From Burkholderiales bacterium (GTDB lineage Bacteria > Pseudomonadota > Gammaproteobacteria > Burkholderiales > SG8-39), in the NCBI GenBank assembly GCA_016649475.1, contig JAENXP010000189.1, positions 1 to 5,738 of the forward strand: a stretch of 5,738 nucleotides of DNA. The letters are read 5' to 3'. Every line of letters begins with the position of its first letter. Within the stretch, counting starts at the first letter, position 1. Of this stretch, positions 1 through 5,287 are shown in pieces. The notes below the pieces were generated by a model that saw nothing but the letters and a program-made list of their open reading frames with translations, was not told the DNA's origin and ran no database searches. Both the position numbers and the translations under genes were made by a program.

Positions 1-127
1 CCACGATCTGCTCATAGTGCAGCGTCGAGGCGACGAAGGCGACGTAAAGCGGAAACGCAACGACGAGTCCGCCCAGAATCAGCACCGCGTGGGCAATGAA
101 CGTCAGCAGGGGTCGGTTTTCGATCAC
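1..127 (-). CDS. ugpE: UgpE, glycerol-3-phosphate ABC transporter permease (N-terminal part; continues past the left edge)
   Basis: This is the second inner-membrane permease of the UgpBAEC importer, which takes up sn-glycerol-3-phosphate and glycerophosphodiesters. Only the first 42 codons are in the window. The start is GTG at 127-125, giving [10 protein letters not shown], which closely matches the E. coli UgpE N-terminus as I remember it (MIENRPWLTI). No ATG lies nearby in this frame. Residues about 11-33 form the first membrane segment, ending in [11 protein letters not shown], a stretch typical of the family. The gene starts 15 bases after the ugpA stop codon, so it is almost certainly cotranscribed and perhaps translationally coupled. 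The Shine-Dalgarno match in the gap is weak. The EAA loop and the rest of the protein are outside the window, so intactness cannot be judged. Confidence 0.9.
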   Translation of the reverse strand, partial: MIENRPLLTFIAHAVLILGGLVVAFPLYVAFVASTLHYEQIV

Positions 128-142
128 GATGGGCGCTTCGCT

Positions 143-1024
143 TTAATATTGGATTTTGCGTTCGATGAAGCGGAACTGCATCACCGTGAGCGTAATTACG
201 ATGAACATCAACACCACCGACTGGGCCGATGATCCGCCGAGGTCCCCCGCCTTGACCCCGTCGTAGAACACCTTGTAGACGAGGATCTGCGTGGCGCCCG
301 CCGGGCCGCCCTGCGTGGTCGCGTCGATTACGCCGAAGGTGGCGAAAAACGCGTAGACAATATTAATCACCAGCAGGAAGAACGTGGTCGGGGAAAGCAG
401 CGGGAAGACGATGGTCCAGAATCGCCGCCCGGGGCCGGCGCCGTCGATCGCCGCGGCCTCGATCAGCGACTTGGGAATCGACTGCAGCCCGGCGAGGAAG
501 AACAGGAAGTTGTACGAAATCTGGTTCCACACCGCGGCGATCACTACCAGCAGCATGGCCTGGTCGCCGTTCACCTTCCAGTTCCAGTCGATGCCCATCT
601 TCTTCAGCACGAATGAGACGATGCCGATCGACGGCGCGAACATGAACGCCCACAGCACGCCCGCGATCGCCGGCGCCACCGCGTAGGGCCAGATCAGCAC
701 TGTCTTGTAAGCGAGCGCACCGCGCAGGACGCGATCGGCCATGGTGGCGAGCAACAGCGAAATGACGATGCCGAAGCCTGCCACCAGCGCGCTGAAAACC
801 GCCGTGATCTTGAACGACTTCAGGTATTGAGCGTCGCCGAACAGGGCGACGAAATTATCGAACCCGACGAATTCCGACTTCAGGCCGAAGGCGTCCTGCA
901 GCAGGAAGGAGTACCAGACCGCCTGCGCCGCTGGCCAGAAGAAAAACACCACCGTGATGGCGATCTGCGGCGCCACCAGCAGGTAGGGCAGCCAGGCTGA
1001 CCGGAATAGGACCCGCTTTTCCAT
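143..1024 (-). CDS. ugpA: UgpA, glycerol-3-phosphate ABC transporter permease
   Basis: This inner-membrane permease pairs with UgpE to form the channel of the glycerol-3-phosphate ABC importer. It has 293 residues, about the length of E. coli UgpA. The N-terminus ([14 protein letters not shown]) aligns with E. coli UgpA and supports the ATG at 1024. Six hydrophobic segments are visible at roughly residues 12-32, 72-95, 106-130, 156-180, 207-232 and 267-285. The cytoplasmic EAA loop that contacts the ATPase begins at Glu189 ([14 protein letters not shown]) and has the conserved Gly at the usual spacing. Other family signatures are [31 protein letters not shown] and SAQSVVLMF. The gene lies 54 bases after ugpB and 15 before ugpE. 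No clear Shine-Dalgarno sequence precedes the ATG, and a strong hairpin ends 15 bases upstream. It appears intact. Confidence 0.96.
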   Translation of the reverse strand: MEKRVLFRSAWLPYLLVAPQIAITVVFFFWPAAQAVWYSFLLQDAFGLKSEFVGFDNFVALFGDAQYLKSFKITAVFSALVAGFGIVISLLLATMADRVLRGALAYKTVLIWPYAVAPAIAGVLWAFMFAPSIGIVSFVLKKMGIDWNWKVNGDQAMLLVVIAAVWNQISYNFLFFLAGLQSIPKSLIEAAAIDGAGPGRRFWTIVFPLLSPTTFFLLVINIVYAFFATFGVIDATTQGGPAGATQILVYKVFYDGVKAGDLGGSSAQSVVLMFIVITLTVMQFRFIERKIQY

Positions 1025-1033
1025 ACTGAGGGC

Positions 1034-1059
1034 AAAAGAGAGGCGCCTCGCGGCGCCTC
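1034..1059 (-). terminator. ugpB-ugpA intercistronic hairpin with T-rich run (possible attenuator or mRNA-stability hairpin)
   Basis: A perfect 8-bp GC-rich inverted repeat (arms 1040-1047 and 1052-1059) encloses four bases. On the minus-strand transcript the loop reads GCGA, a stable GNRA tetraloop. The stem is followed by CTCTTTTG, a short T-rich run. This resembles a weak intrinsic terminator between the binding-protein gene and the permease genes. Such hairpins are known in importer operons (for example malE-malF) to favour binding-protein expression by partial termination or by 3' protection of the upstream mRNA. The T run is short, so read-through is expected, which suits ugpA and ugpE lying downstream. 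The role is inferred. Confidence 0.5.
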
Positions 1060-1078
1060 AGGATTCTCGTCTATGGCT

Positions 1079-2386
1079 CTATTTGTTGGCGGCCTGGAAC
1101 TTGCGCAGGTTCTCGTTGCCGCGCTTCACGGCGTCGTCCAGCGCCGTCTTGGCGTCCTTTTTGCCGGAGAACACGGCTTCCATCTCTTCCTTGAAAATAT
1201 CGCGGCCCTGCACGAAATTGCCGAAGCGCAGCCCCTTCGAGTTGGCCGTCGGCTGCTTGTTGGTCAGCTGCTTGACCGCCATGTCGAAGCCCGGATTTTT
1301 CTCGTAGAAACCCGACTTGCGGGTCAATTCGTAGGCCGCCAAGGTGATCGGCACATAGCCGGTGCCGGTGTGCCACTCCATCTGCACCTCGGGCCTCGAC
1401 AGGAACGACATAAACTTCGCCACGCCTATGTAGTCGCCCTTGGGTTTGCCGGACATGACCCACAGCGAGGCGCCGCCGATGATCGAGTTTTGCGGCGCGC
1501 CCTTGATATCGTCGTGGTAGGGCAGGAAGTTGACCGACCAGTCGACCTTGCCCGCTTTCTTGATGCCGCCGATCGCGCTCGCGCTGCCGGTGAACATCGC
1601 GCATTCGCCGCCGGCGAATTTGGCGTCACCTTCGCTGGTGCGGCCGGCGTAGACGAAAAGGCCCTGCTTCGACATGTCGGCCAGCATCTGCAGGTGCCTG
1701 ACGTGCAGCGGCGAGTCTATGGTGAACTTGGTGTCCAGCCCGCCCATGCCGTTCTGCAGGGTGCCGATCGGTACATTGTGCCAGGCGCTGAAATTCTCGA
1801 TGTGCACCCACGACGGCCAGCTGGTGGTGTACACGCACTCCTGGCCCGCGGCCTTCAGCTTCTCGGCCACCGCCCGCAGTTCCTTCCAGGTCTTAGGCGC
1901 CACCGGCTCGAGACCGGCCTTCGTGAACGCGCCCTTGTTGATATAGAACAGCGCGGTCGAGCTGTTGAAGGGGAGCGACAGCATATTGCCCTTCAGATCG
2001 GTGTAATAGCCCGCCACGGTGGGCAGATAGGCCTTCGGGTCAAACGGCTCCTTCGCGTCCTTCATCAGCTTCGGGATCGGCACGATGGCGCCCTTGGCGG
2101 CCATCATGGTCGCAGTACCGACTTCGTATACCTGCACGATATGCGGCGGATTCTTCGCGCGGAAGGCGGCGATCGCGGCCGTCATCGACACCGGGTAGCT
2201 GCCCTTGTAGACCGCGACGACTTTGTAGTCCTTCTGTTCGGCATTGAACTGATCGGCCAGGGCCTTGACCCGTTCCCCCAAAGCACCGCCCATCGAGTGC
2301 CACCACTGGATTTCGGTCTGCGCCTGGGCGTTTGTGCTGGTCAAACCTATGGTCAGCAATGCGATGGCAAGTATTTTGATTTTCAT
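1079..2386 (-). CDS. ugpB: UgpB, periplasmic glycerol-3-phosphate-binding protein
   Basis: This is the periplasmic substrate-binding protein that delivers glycerol-3-phosphate or glycerophosphodiesters to UgpA/UgpE. It has 435 residues (E. coli UgpB has 438). Residues 1-22 form a Sec signal peptide: Lys2 and Lys4, a hydrophobic core, then AQA before the likely cleavage after Ala22. There is no lipobox. The mature protein is an extracellular solute-binding protein of family 1. Aligned by eye with remembered E. coli UgpB, the ligand-contact residues appear kept: Tyr64, Glu88, Ser143 in FNSST, Ser268, Gly305 in IIGGASLWV, Tyr344 in TGYVPIT and Arg395. Strong blocks are VYEVGTATMMA and ENFSAWHN. 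The ATG at 2386 has a good AGGAG at 2396-2400, nine bases upstream. It is the first gene of the operon, with a probable promoter just upstream. Confidence 0.97.
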   Translation of the reverse strand: MKIKILAIALLTIGLTSTNAQAQTEIQWWHSMGGALGERVKALADQFNAEQKDYKVVAVYKGSYPVSMTAAIAAFRAKNPPHIVQVYEVGTATMMAAKGAIVPIPKLMKDAKEPFDPKAYLPTVAGYYTDLKGNMLSLPFNSSTALFYINKGAFTKAGLEPVAPKTWKELRAVAEKLKAAGQECVYTTSWPSWVHIENFSAWHNVPIGTLQNGMGGLDTKFTIDSPLHVRHLQMLADMSKQGLFVYAGRTSEGDAKFAGGECAMFTGSASAIGGIKKAGKVDWSVNFLPYHDDIKGAPQNSIIGGASLWVMSGKPKGDYIGVAKFMSFLSRPEVQMEWHTGTGYVPITLAAYELTRKSGFYEKNPGFDMAVKQLTNKQPTANSKGLRFGNFVQGRDIFKEEMEAVFSGKKDAKTALDDAVKRGNENLRKFQAANK

Positions 2387-2423
2387 TTGAATTTTCTCCT
2401 CACTTTTTCGATAGGACAGCTCG

Positions 2424-2429
2424 AGTATA
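2424..2429 (-). promoter_or_regulatory. Probable -10 element of the ugpB promoter
   Basis: The minus strand reads TATACT here, five of six matches to the sigma-70 -10 consensus. It would place transcription start near 2417 and give a leader of about 30 bases before the ugpB ATG. No good -35 box lies at 16-18 bp. The nearest candidate, TTGGCC at 2453-2458, is 23 bp away. The promoter may therefore depend on an activator. I could not find a convincing Pho box (paired CTGTCAT-like repeats) upstream, although ugp is PhoB-controlled in E. coli. Confidence 0.4.
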
Positions 2430-2546
2430 GCCGAACCGAATTAACGCAGCGTGGCCAATCCAGGGATGGTTAAATCGATCCGCCGGGCAAACCTGAATCG
2501 GCGGGCCGACGCATGTTCGATGAACCTGTGCTGGCTCCCAAGGCGC

Positions 2547-2565
2547 GCATATTGCGGTTATATGC
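2547..2565. repeat. 19-bp inverted repeat, operator-like (GCATAT-N7-ATATGC)
   Basis: Two perfect 6-bp arms, GCATAT (2547-2552) and ATATGC (2560-2565), flank seven bases. The dyad is AT-rich in a GC-rich surrounding and lies about 120 bp upstream of the ugpB -10 element. The size and shape suit a dimeric transcription factor site, but no specific regulator can be named. A short dyad such as this can also occur by chance. Confidence 0.3.
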
Positions 2566-2637
2566 TTATGTGCACTTCAGGCCCCTCTTTCGTGGATCAG
2601 CCAGTCGGGAATCTACGACATACTCAGGAGAGGCGCA

Positions 2638-2745
2638 ATGGTTTTGACTTCGCCCCCTGCGGCTCTGGGGCGTTTCACAGCGCAGATCGCGCAGTGGCGG
2701 GTAGGGGCGGCCGGCATCGGCGCCCCAGGCATGTGCCGATTATAG
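2638..2745 (+). CDS. Possible small ORF of 35 codons (unrecognised)
   Basis: The ATG at 2638 has a well-placed AGGAG (2626-2630) seven bases upstream, on the plus strand, in a region otherwise empty of genes. It would encode 35 residues beginning MVLTSPPAALGRFTAQIAQW and ending with a TAG at 2743-2745. I recognise no family. The peptide has no obvious signal sequence or long hydrophobic segment, though its second half is rich in Gly and Ala. The frame overlaps two GC-rich dyads, which could equally mean the region works as RNA or DNA structure. No convincing promoter was found. It could be a leader peptide, a gene remnant or a chance ORF. Confidence 0.2.
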   Translation: MVLTSPPAALGRFTAQIAQWRVGAAGIGAPGMCRL

Positions 2746-2762
2746 AGGGGCGCGAGCGCGGG

Positions 2763-2771
2763 CCCCCCCCC
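2763..2771. repeat. C9 homopolymer run
   Basis: Nine consecutive C on the plus strand, 16 bases beyond the stop codon of the Rho-N-like gene. It is intergenic, so length change would not shift a confident reading frame. Such runs are prone to slippage and to sequencing error. Confidence 0.85.
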
Positions 2772-2786
2772 GTTTTGCGCCGCCTC

Positions 2787-3110
2787 CTAAACCATCGCCT
2801 TGCGCATGGTGCGCTTGAGCTGGTGGATCTGGTCCAGCGCGACTTTCAGCGCTTTGCGGTCGTGCGCCTCCAGAGCTGCGTCGCGCTTGGTCTTCCATTC
2901 CTTGATCCGGGCCTTGACCGCGGCCTTGTCTATGCCTTGGACTTCGTGGTGGGCTTTCATGTCTATGGCCAGCGCCTTGCACAGCGCGACCAGCAGGTGA
3001 TCCTTGTTCAGCTGCGTGTAGCCCTGCACCGCTTCGTGCTCGATGCCGGCGGCGATCTCGCGCAGTTCGGCCAGGGGCTTGTGCTTCAGTTCCTCGTAGG
3101 TGTGGGTCAT
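2787..3110 (-). CDS. Small basic protein with Rho-N-like (Rho termination factor N-terminal) domain
   Basis: This is a 107-residue cytoplasmic protein with no signal peptide or membrane segment. Residues about 4-46 (EELKHKPLAELREIA, then a spacer, then LNKDHLLVALCKAL) fit the Rho-N helix-turn-helix pattern: a leucine-rich first helix, a loop and a K-D-L/H-L-v-A-L second helix. In Rho and in many stand-alone small proteins this domain binds nucleic acid. Residues about 60-107 are strongly helical and rich in Lys and Arg, ending in LKRTMRKAMV, suggesting a basic coiled tail. The ATG at 3110 has AGGAG at 3116-3120, five bases upstream. It lies 105 bases after the lipoprotein gene on the same strand and may have its own promoter. 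Nucleic-acid binding is inferred from the domain; the target and role are unknown. Confidence 0.82.
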   Translation of the reverse strand: MTHTYEELKHKPLAELREIAAGIEHEAVQGYTQLNKDHLLVALCKALAIDMKAHHEVQGIDKAAVKARIKEWKTKRDAALEAHDRKALKVALDQIHQLKRTMRKAMV

Positions 3111-3215
3111 GGACGCTCCTTCGTTGTGTTCGAAAAAACAGGGGTCAATTAAATCACAGGAACGGGGCGCCCGGGTAGGGTCGCGAAGGCCGCCCGCGAG
3201 CGCAAAATCCGGCTG

Positions 3216-4352
3216 CTATCTGCTGCCCGCGACAGGGGCGGCCTGCGCTCGCGCGAGGCAGCTGCGCTGCCTCTTTTCCACCCGGCCCACGAACCATTCG
3301 GTGGTGAGCTTGCGCGTGATTTTCGGGCTTTTCAACGCGATGCGCGGGACCAGGGCGCGGGGCACGGGCTTGCGCTGCAGGCGGTCGGCCAGCTCGAATA
3401 CGCGCTCATAGAGCTCGGTGCGCTCGAACCCCTGGCCGTCGCCCTGCTCGAGCGACTTGCGAATCTCGCGCTGGTTCAGGCCGACGCCGTCGCCGATCGC
3501 ACGCACGGCCAACTCCGTGGCGCCGGGCTTCGAAGCGTTTTGATCGTGGCGGATCAGATCGCCGTCGAGGTCGAGCGGGATGCCGGAAACGAGGCTCACC
3601 GCGTTCTGGAAACCCGCATTGCGGCTCGCGTAGCGGCCGGCGTTGAAGTCGGCGTAGCGGTAGCGCAGCCTGTCGTAGGCGGCCGGATAGTCGAGCAGGT
3701 GGGCGATGCCGAAGTACATGCCGCCGCGGCGCGTGAACACCTCGTGGCGAATCGAGCCGTCCACGGGGTAAGGGTAGGGGTGGTCCTGCGCGTGCTGCTC
3801 CGCGAAGGCGATGCTCACCTGCATCGGGCCGCCGGTGCGTATGGGATTCAGGCGGGCGAACAGCAGCGCGCCCATCGGCGCCATGCCGATGAAGTCCTCG
3901 AAAATCAGGCTGAGTTCCCGCTCTGTCCTGACCGCGTCCAATCGCTCGCTGTAGCTCCTGCCATCGGGCGAGGGGAGCTTCAGCGCGAGATGCACCGCGA
4001 CCTTGGGCACGCCCGCGCGCTCGGCGCGCCGGTCGATCTCCTCCCACGCAATCTTAGCCAGATTGGCGACCGGAGGATCGGCGCGAAAGCCCGACTCCTG
4101 CTCGGTGATGGCGATTACGGCGCAAATGTTGGGCGTGTCCGACGCAATTTTCATCGCGGCCAATGCGGCGTAGATGTCCGCGGCCCAGCCTTTTCGGTCG
4201 GGCGCGTAGTCGGGGAGCGCGCTGGCAATGCGCTCGCGCACTTCCGCGGGGCGCGAAGGCGCAGCCTGGCGCAGCGCCTCGTCGGTGGCGCAGCCGGAGA
4301 GCGCTGCGAGGGCCAGGAGGACAGGCCAGGTGCGGCGGGGCGCGAGTGGCAT
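3216..4352 (-). CDS. DUF1615-type outer-membrane lipoprotein with lytic-transglycosylase-like motifs
   Basis: This 378-residue protein begins with a lipoprotein signal: Arg6-Arg7, a hydrophobic core WPVLLALAAL, and the lipobox LSGC with Cys21 as the lipidated residue. Ala at +2 predicts outer-membrane sorting. The body resembles the conserved DUF1615 family. Three motifs recall lysozyme-like lytic transglycosylases, in the right order: TEQESGF with Glu86-Ser87, GPMQV at 175-179, and YADFNAG at about 233-239. They match the E-S, G-x-MQ and (A)-x-N-x-G signatures of SLT enzymes, so peptidoglycan cleavage is a reasonable but unproven inference. The frame is open upstream to an ATG at 4487, but the ATG at 4352 gives a clean signal peptide and avoids overlapping the dioxygenase gene. 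No good Shine-Dalgarno precedes 4352. It begins 86 bases after the dioxygenase gene. Confidence 0.85.
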   Translation of the reverse strand: MPLAPRRTWPVLLALAALSGCATDEALRQAAPSRPAEVRERIASALPDYAPDRKGWAADIYAALAAMKIASDTPNICAVIAITEQESGFRADPPVANLAKIAWEEIDRRAERAGVPKVAVHLALKLPSPDGRSYSERLDAVRTERELSLIFEDFIGMAPMGALLFARLNPIRTGGPMQVSIAFAEQHAQDHPYPYPVDGSIRHEVFTRRGGMYFGIAHLLDYPAAYDRLRYRYADFNAGRYASRNAGFQNAVSLVSGIPLDLDGDLIRHDQNASKPGATELAVRAIGDGVGLNQREIRKSLEQGDGQGFERTELYERVFELADRLQRKPVPRALVPRIALKSPKITRKLTTEWFVGRVEKRQRSCLARAQAAPVAGSR

Positions 4353-4438
4353 CGGAAGAGACAGGATGGCTGTGGGTATTTTCCGTCGCGGGTGGCAGTT
4401 TCGAATCGCGGCGGGTTCCGCGGCACCGTCCCCCGTTC

Positions 4439-5059
4439 TCAGCCCGATGCGGCCGCCCCCGAACGCGCTTGCGCGGACCCGCCCCACAGGTTTGGAATCA
4501 CGCTGTTGCTATATCCGGAAACGAAGGCTTTGACCGCCCCGGTCTCGCGCGCGTAGACATGGCGCTGTACCGCGCCGATGTTGGCGCCGTAGACGTGGAT
4601 GCTGACCGAGGCGCGGTCGGCGAGCGCATTGGATACCGTATGGATGTCGCCCACGGTCGGGGACACCGCGTCGATGCCGCCCGGTTCGATGATATGTTCG
4701 CCGGTCTTGCGCATGGGCTCGCCGTCGCCGGCGCGCTCGTATTCCTCGCACTTCTCGGCGCCGCGCAGCACCCCGACCAGTCCCCACACCGTATGGTCGT
4801 GCACCGGGGTGGTATGTCCCGGCCCCCAGACGAAACTCACCACGGAAAAACGCTCCAGCGGGTCGCAGTAGAGCAGGTACTGGCGATAAGTGTCGGCTTG
4901 GTCCAGGGCAAACTCCTGCGGCAGCCAGTCGTCGCGCGCGATCAGCCGGGAGAGCAGCTCTTTTCCTGCACGCAGCATGGCGGGTTCGTCATGGCCGTAT
5001 TGCTCTACCGCGCGCGTCATGTCCTGGACGAAGTGGCGCAGAGGTTCGATGTTGCTCAT
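4439..5059 (-). CDS. Cupin thiol dioxygenase, cysteine dioxygenase family, Gln type (probable 3-mercaptopropionate dioxygenase)
   Basis: This is a 206-residue mononuclear non-haem iron enzyme that adds O2 to a small thiol to make a sulfinate. The three-His iron site is visible: His87 and His89 in PVHDH, and His140 in GDIH. The Ser-His-Tyr triad is Ser153, His155 and Tyr157 (SIHVY), with Arg166 nearby. YRQYLL places Gln60 about where animal cysteine dioxygenase has its carboxylate-binding Arg. This is the mark of the bacterial Gln-type enzymes shown to prefer 3-mercaptopropionate, although broader thiol use is known. Gly93 sits where animal enzymes have the Cys of the Cys-Tyr cofactor, so that crosslink is absent. 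The start is ATG 5059, with AAGGA at 5067-5071; the longer frame from 5191 adds a non-family leader. The substrate call is inference. Confidence 0.9.
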   Translation of the reverse strand: MSNIEPLRHFVQDMTRAVEQYGHDEPAMLRAGKELLSRLIARDDWLPQEFALDQADTYRQYLLYCDPLERFSVVSFVWGPGHTTPVHDHTVWGLVGVLRGAEKCEEYERAGDGEPMRKTGEHIIEPGGIDAVSPTVGDIHTVSNALADRASVSIHVYGANIGAVQRHVYARETGAVKAFVSGYSNSVIPNLWGGSAQARSGAAASG

Positions 5060-5084
5060 GGTCTGTCCTTTGTGAGTCTGTAAC

Positions 5085-5108
5085 AAAACGAGGGGATAAC
5101 TCCCCTCG
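5085..5108 (-). terminator. Terminator-like hairpin in the leader of the thiol dioxygenase gene
   Basis: On the minus strand a 7-bp GC-rich stem (arms 5102-5108 and 5089-5095, CGAGGGG/CCCCTCG) encloses six bases and is followed at once by TTTTGTTA. This is the form of an intrinsic terminator, yet it lies about 30 bases upstream of the dioxygenase ATG and upstream of its Shine-Dalgarno sequence. It would stop transcription entering the gene, so it is better read as a possible attenuator in the leader. Confidence 0.45.
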
Positions 5109-5112
5109 CGCT

Positions 5113-5127
5113 CCCCTGAATCAGGGG
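5113..5127. repeat. 15-bp perfect palindrome with one central base (CCCCTGA-A-TCAGGGG)
   Basis: Arms 5113-5119 and 5121-5127 pair perfectly around a single base. As DNA this is operator-like. As RNA it forms a 5-bp CCCCT/AGGGG stem with a five-base loop. Its CCCCT arm is a copy of the one at 5102-5106, so the GGGG arms of the two dyads can each pair with either CCCC arm. It lies between the other two leader dyads of the dioxygenase gene. Confidence 0.45.
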
Positions 5128-5152
5128 CCATTCCGGACATTCTGAAATGGCC
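5126..5152. repeat. 27-bp inverted repeat (GGCCATT-N13-AATGGCC)
   Basis: Arms 5126-5132 and 5146-5152 pair perfectly over seven bases around a 13-base loop. The left arm shares two bases with the adjacent 5113-5127 palindrome, so full forms of the two hairpins exclude each other. No T-tract follows on the minus strand. It is either the first hairpin of a structured leader for the dioxygenase mRNA or a regulator site in the divergent region. Confidence 0.4.
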
Positions 5153-5208
5153 TCCAGGAATAATGGCTTTGTCGCCGTCGCTGTCATTCAATGTTGCGTC
5201 ATGCTCAA

Positions 5209-5217
5209 TGCTAGAAT
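5209..5217 (+). promoter_or_regulatory. Extended -10 promoter for the MFS transporter gene
   Basis: TGC-TAGAAT matches the extended -10 form (TGn plus a -10 hexamer with five of six consensus bases). No good -35 is present at 16-18 bp, as is usual for extended -10 promoters. Predicted transcription start is near 5224, giving a leader of about 64 bases to the proposed start codon at 5288. The hexamer overlaps the in-frame ATG at 5216, which argues against that ATG being the translation start. TCAATG occurs twice just upstream (5188-5193 and 5205-5210). Confidence 0.4.
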
Positions 5218-5287
5218 GTTTTTGCGCCTGCGTTTACAGCCCGACACGCGCGCAGCTTCCAGGTACAGGCCGGGGCAGGAGTCAATC

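Larger units (their letters stand above)
2387..2786. other. Intergenic region between the Rho-N-like gene and ugpB
   Basis: This 400-base stretch has no confident protein gene. From the ugpB end it holds the ugpB Shine-Dalgarno (2396-2400) and -10 element (2424-2429). Next come a dyad with arms 2480-2485 and 2499-2504 (CCGCCG/CGGCGG), a 6-7-6 dyad at 2547-2565 and a possible 35-codon plus-strand ORF (2638-2745). Two GC-rich dyads built on CGCCCC/GGGGCG follow (2651-2656 with 2667-2672; 2704-2709 with 2721-2726), then another GGGGCG at 2747-2752 and a C9 run at 2763-2771. None of the dyads has a proper T-tract on the minus strand, so no clear terminator for the Rho-N-like gene is visible. Confidence 0.6.

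Noticed and set aside
1073..2473. A 466-codon open frame on the plus strand, opposite ugpB
   Set aside because: It mirrors the ugpB codons in a GC-rich gene, starts and ends around it, and its translation is rich in Arg, His, Gly and Leu with no family motif. ugpB on the other strand is unmistakable.
2631..2690. Resemblance to a fluoride (crcB) riboswitch
   Set aside because: The opening GGCG..ATGG..TTCGCC looks similar, but the conserved second half with its GCTGATG-like and CTAC segments is missing and no fluoride-related gene follows.
2739..2744. Perfect TATAAT on the minus strand
   Set aside because: There is no -35 match at 16-18 bp, no extended -10 TG, and no gene start close downstream on that strand. 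It is probably chance.
3181..3199. TCGCG/CGCGA dyad after the lipoprotein gene, as a terminator
   Set aside because: The stem is only 5 bp with a 9-base loop, and no T-tract follows it on the minus strand.
4353..4487. Upstream start at 4487 for the lipoprotein gene
   Set aside because: It would add 45 residues before a complete lipoprotein signal peptide and overlap the dioxygenase gene.
3540..4556. A 338-codon plus-strand open frame opposite the lipoprotein gene
   Set aside because: Its sequence has the low-complexity Arg/Ala/Gly/Val look of an antisense frame. The minus strand has a lipobox and conserved motifs.
4163..5083. A 306-codon plus-strand open frame opposite the dioxygenase gene
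   Set aside because: It spans two genes and the gap between them, shows no recognisable domain, and is opposite a dioxygenase with all catalytic residues.
5060..5191. Upstream start at 5191 for the dioxygenase gene
   Set aside because: The extra 44 residues are translated from the inverted-repeat leader and do not resemble the family. The ATG at 5059 has a good Shine-Dalgarno sequence.
5216..5287. ATG at 5216 as the MFS start
   Set aside because: It lies within the predicted -10 hexamer, has no Shine-Dalgarno sequence, and adds an unlikely polar, Arg-rich extension.
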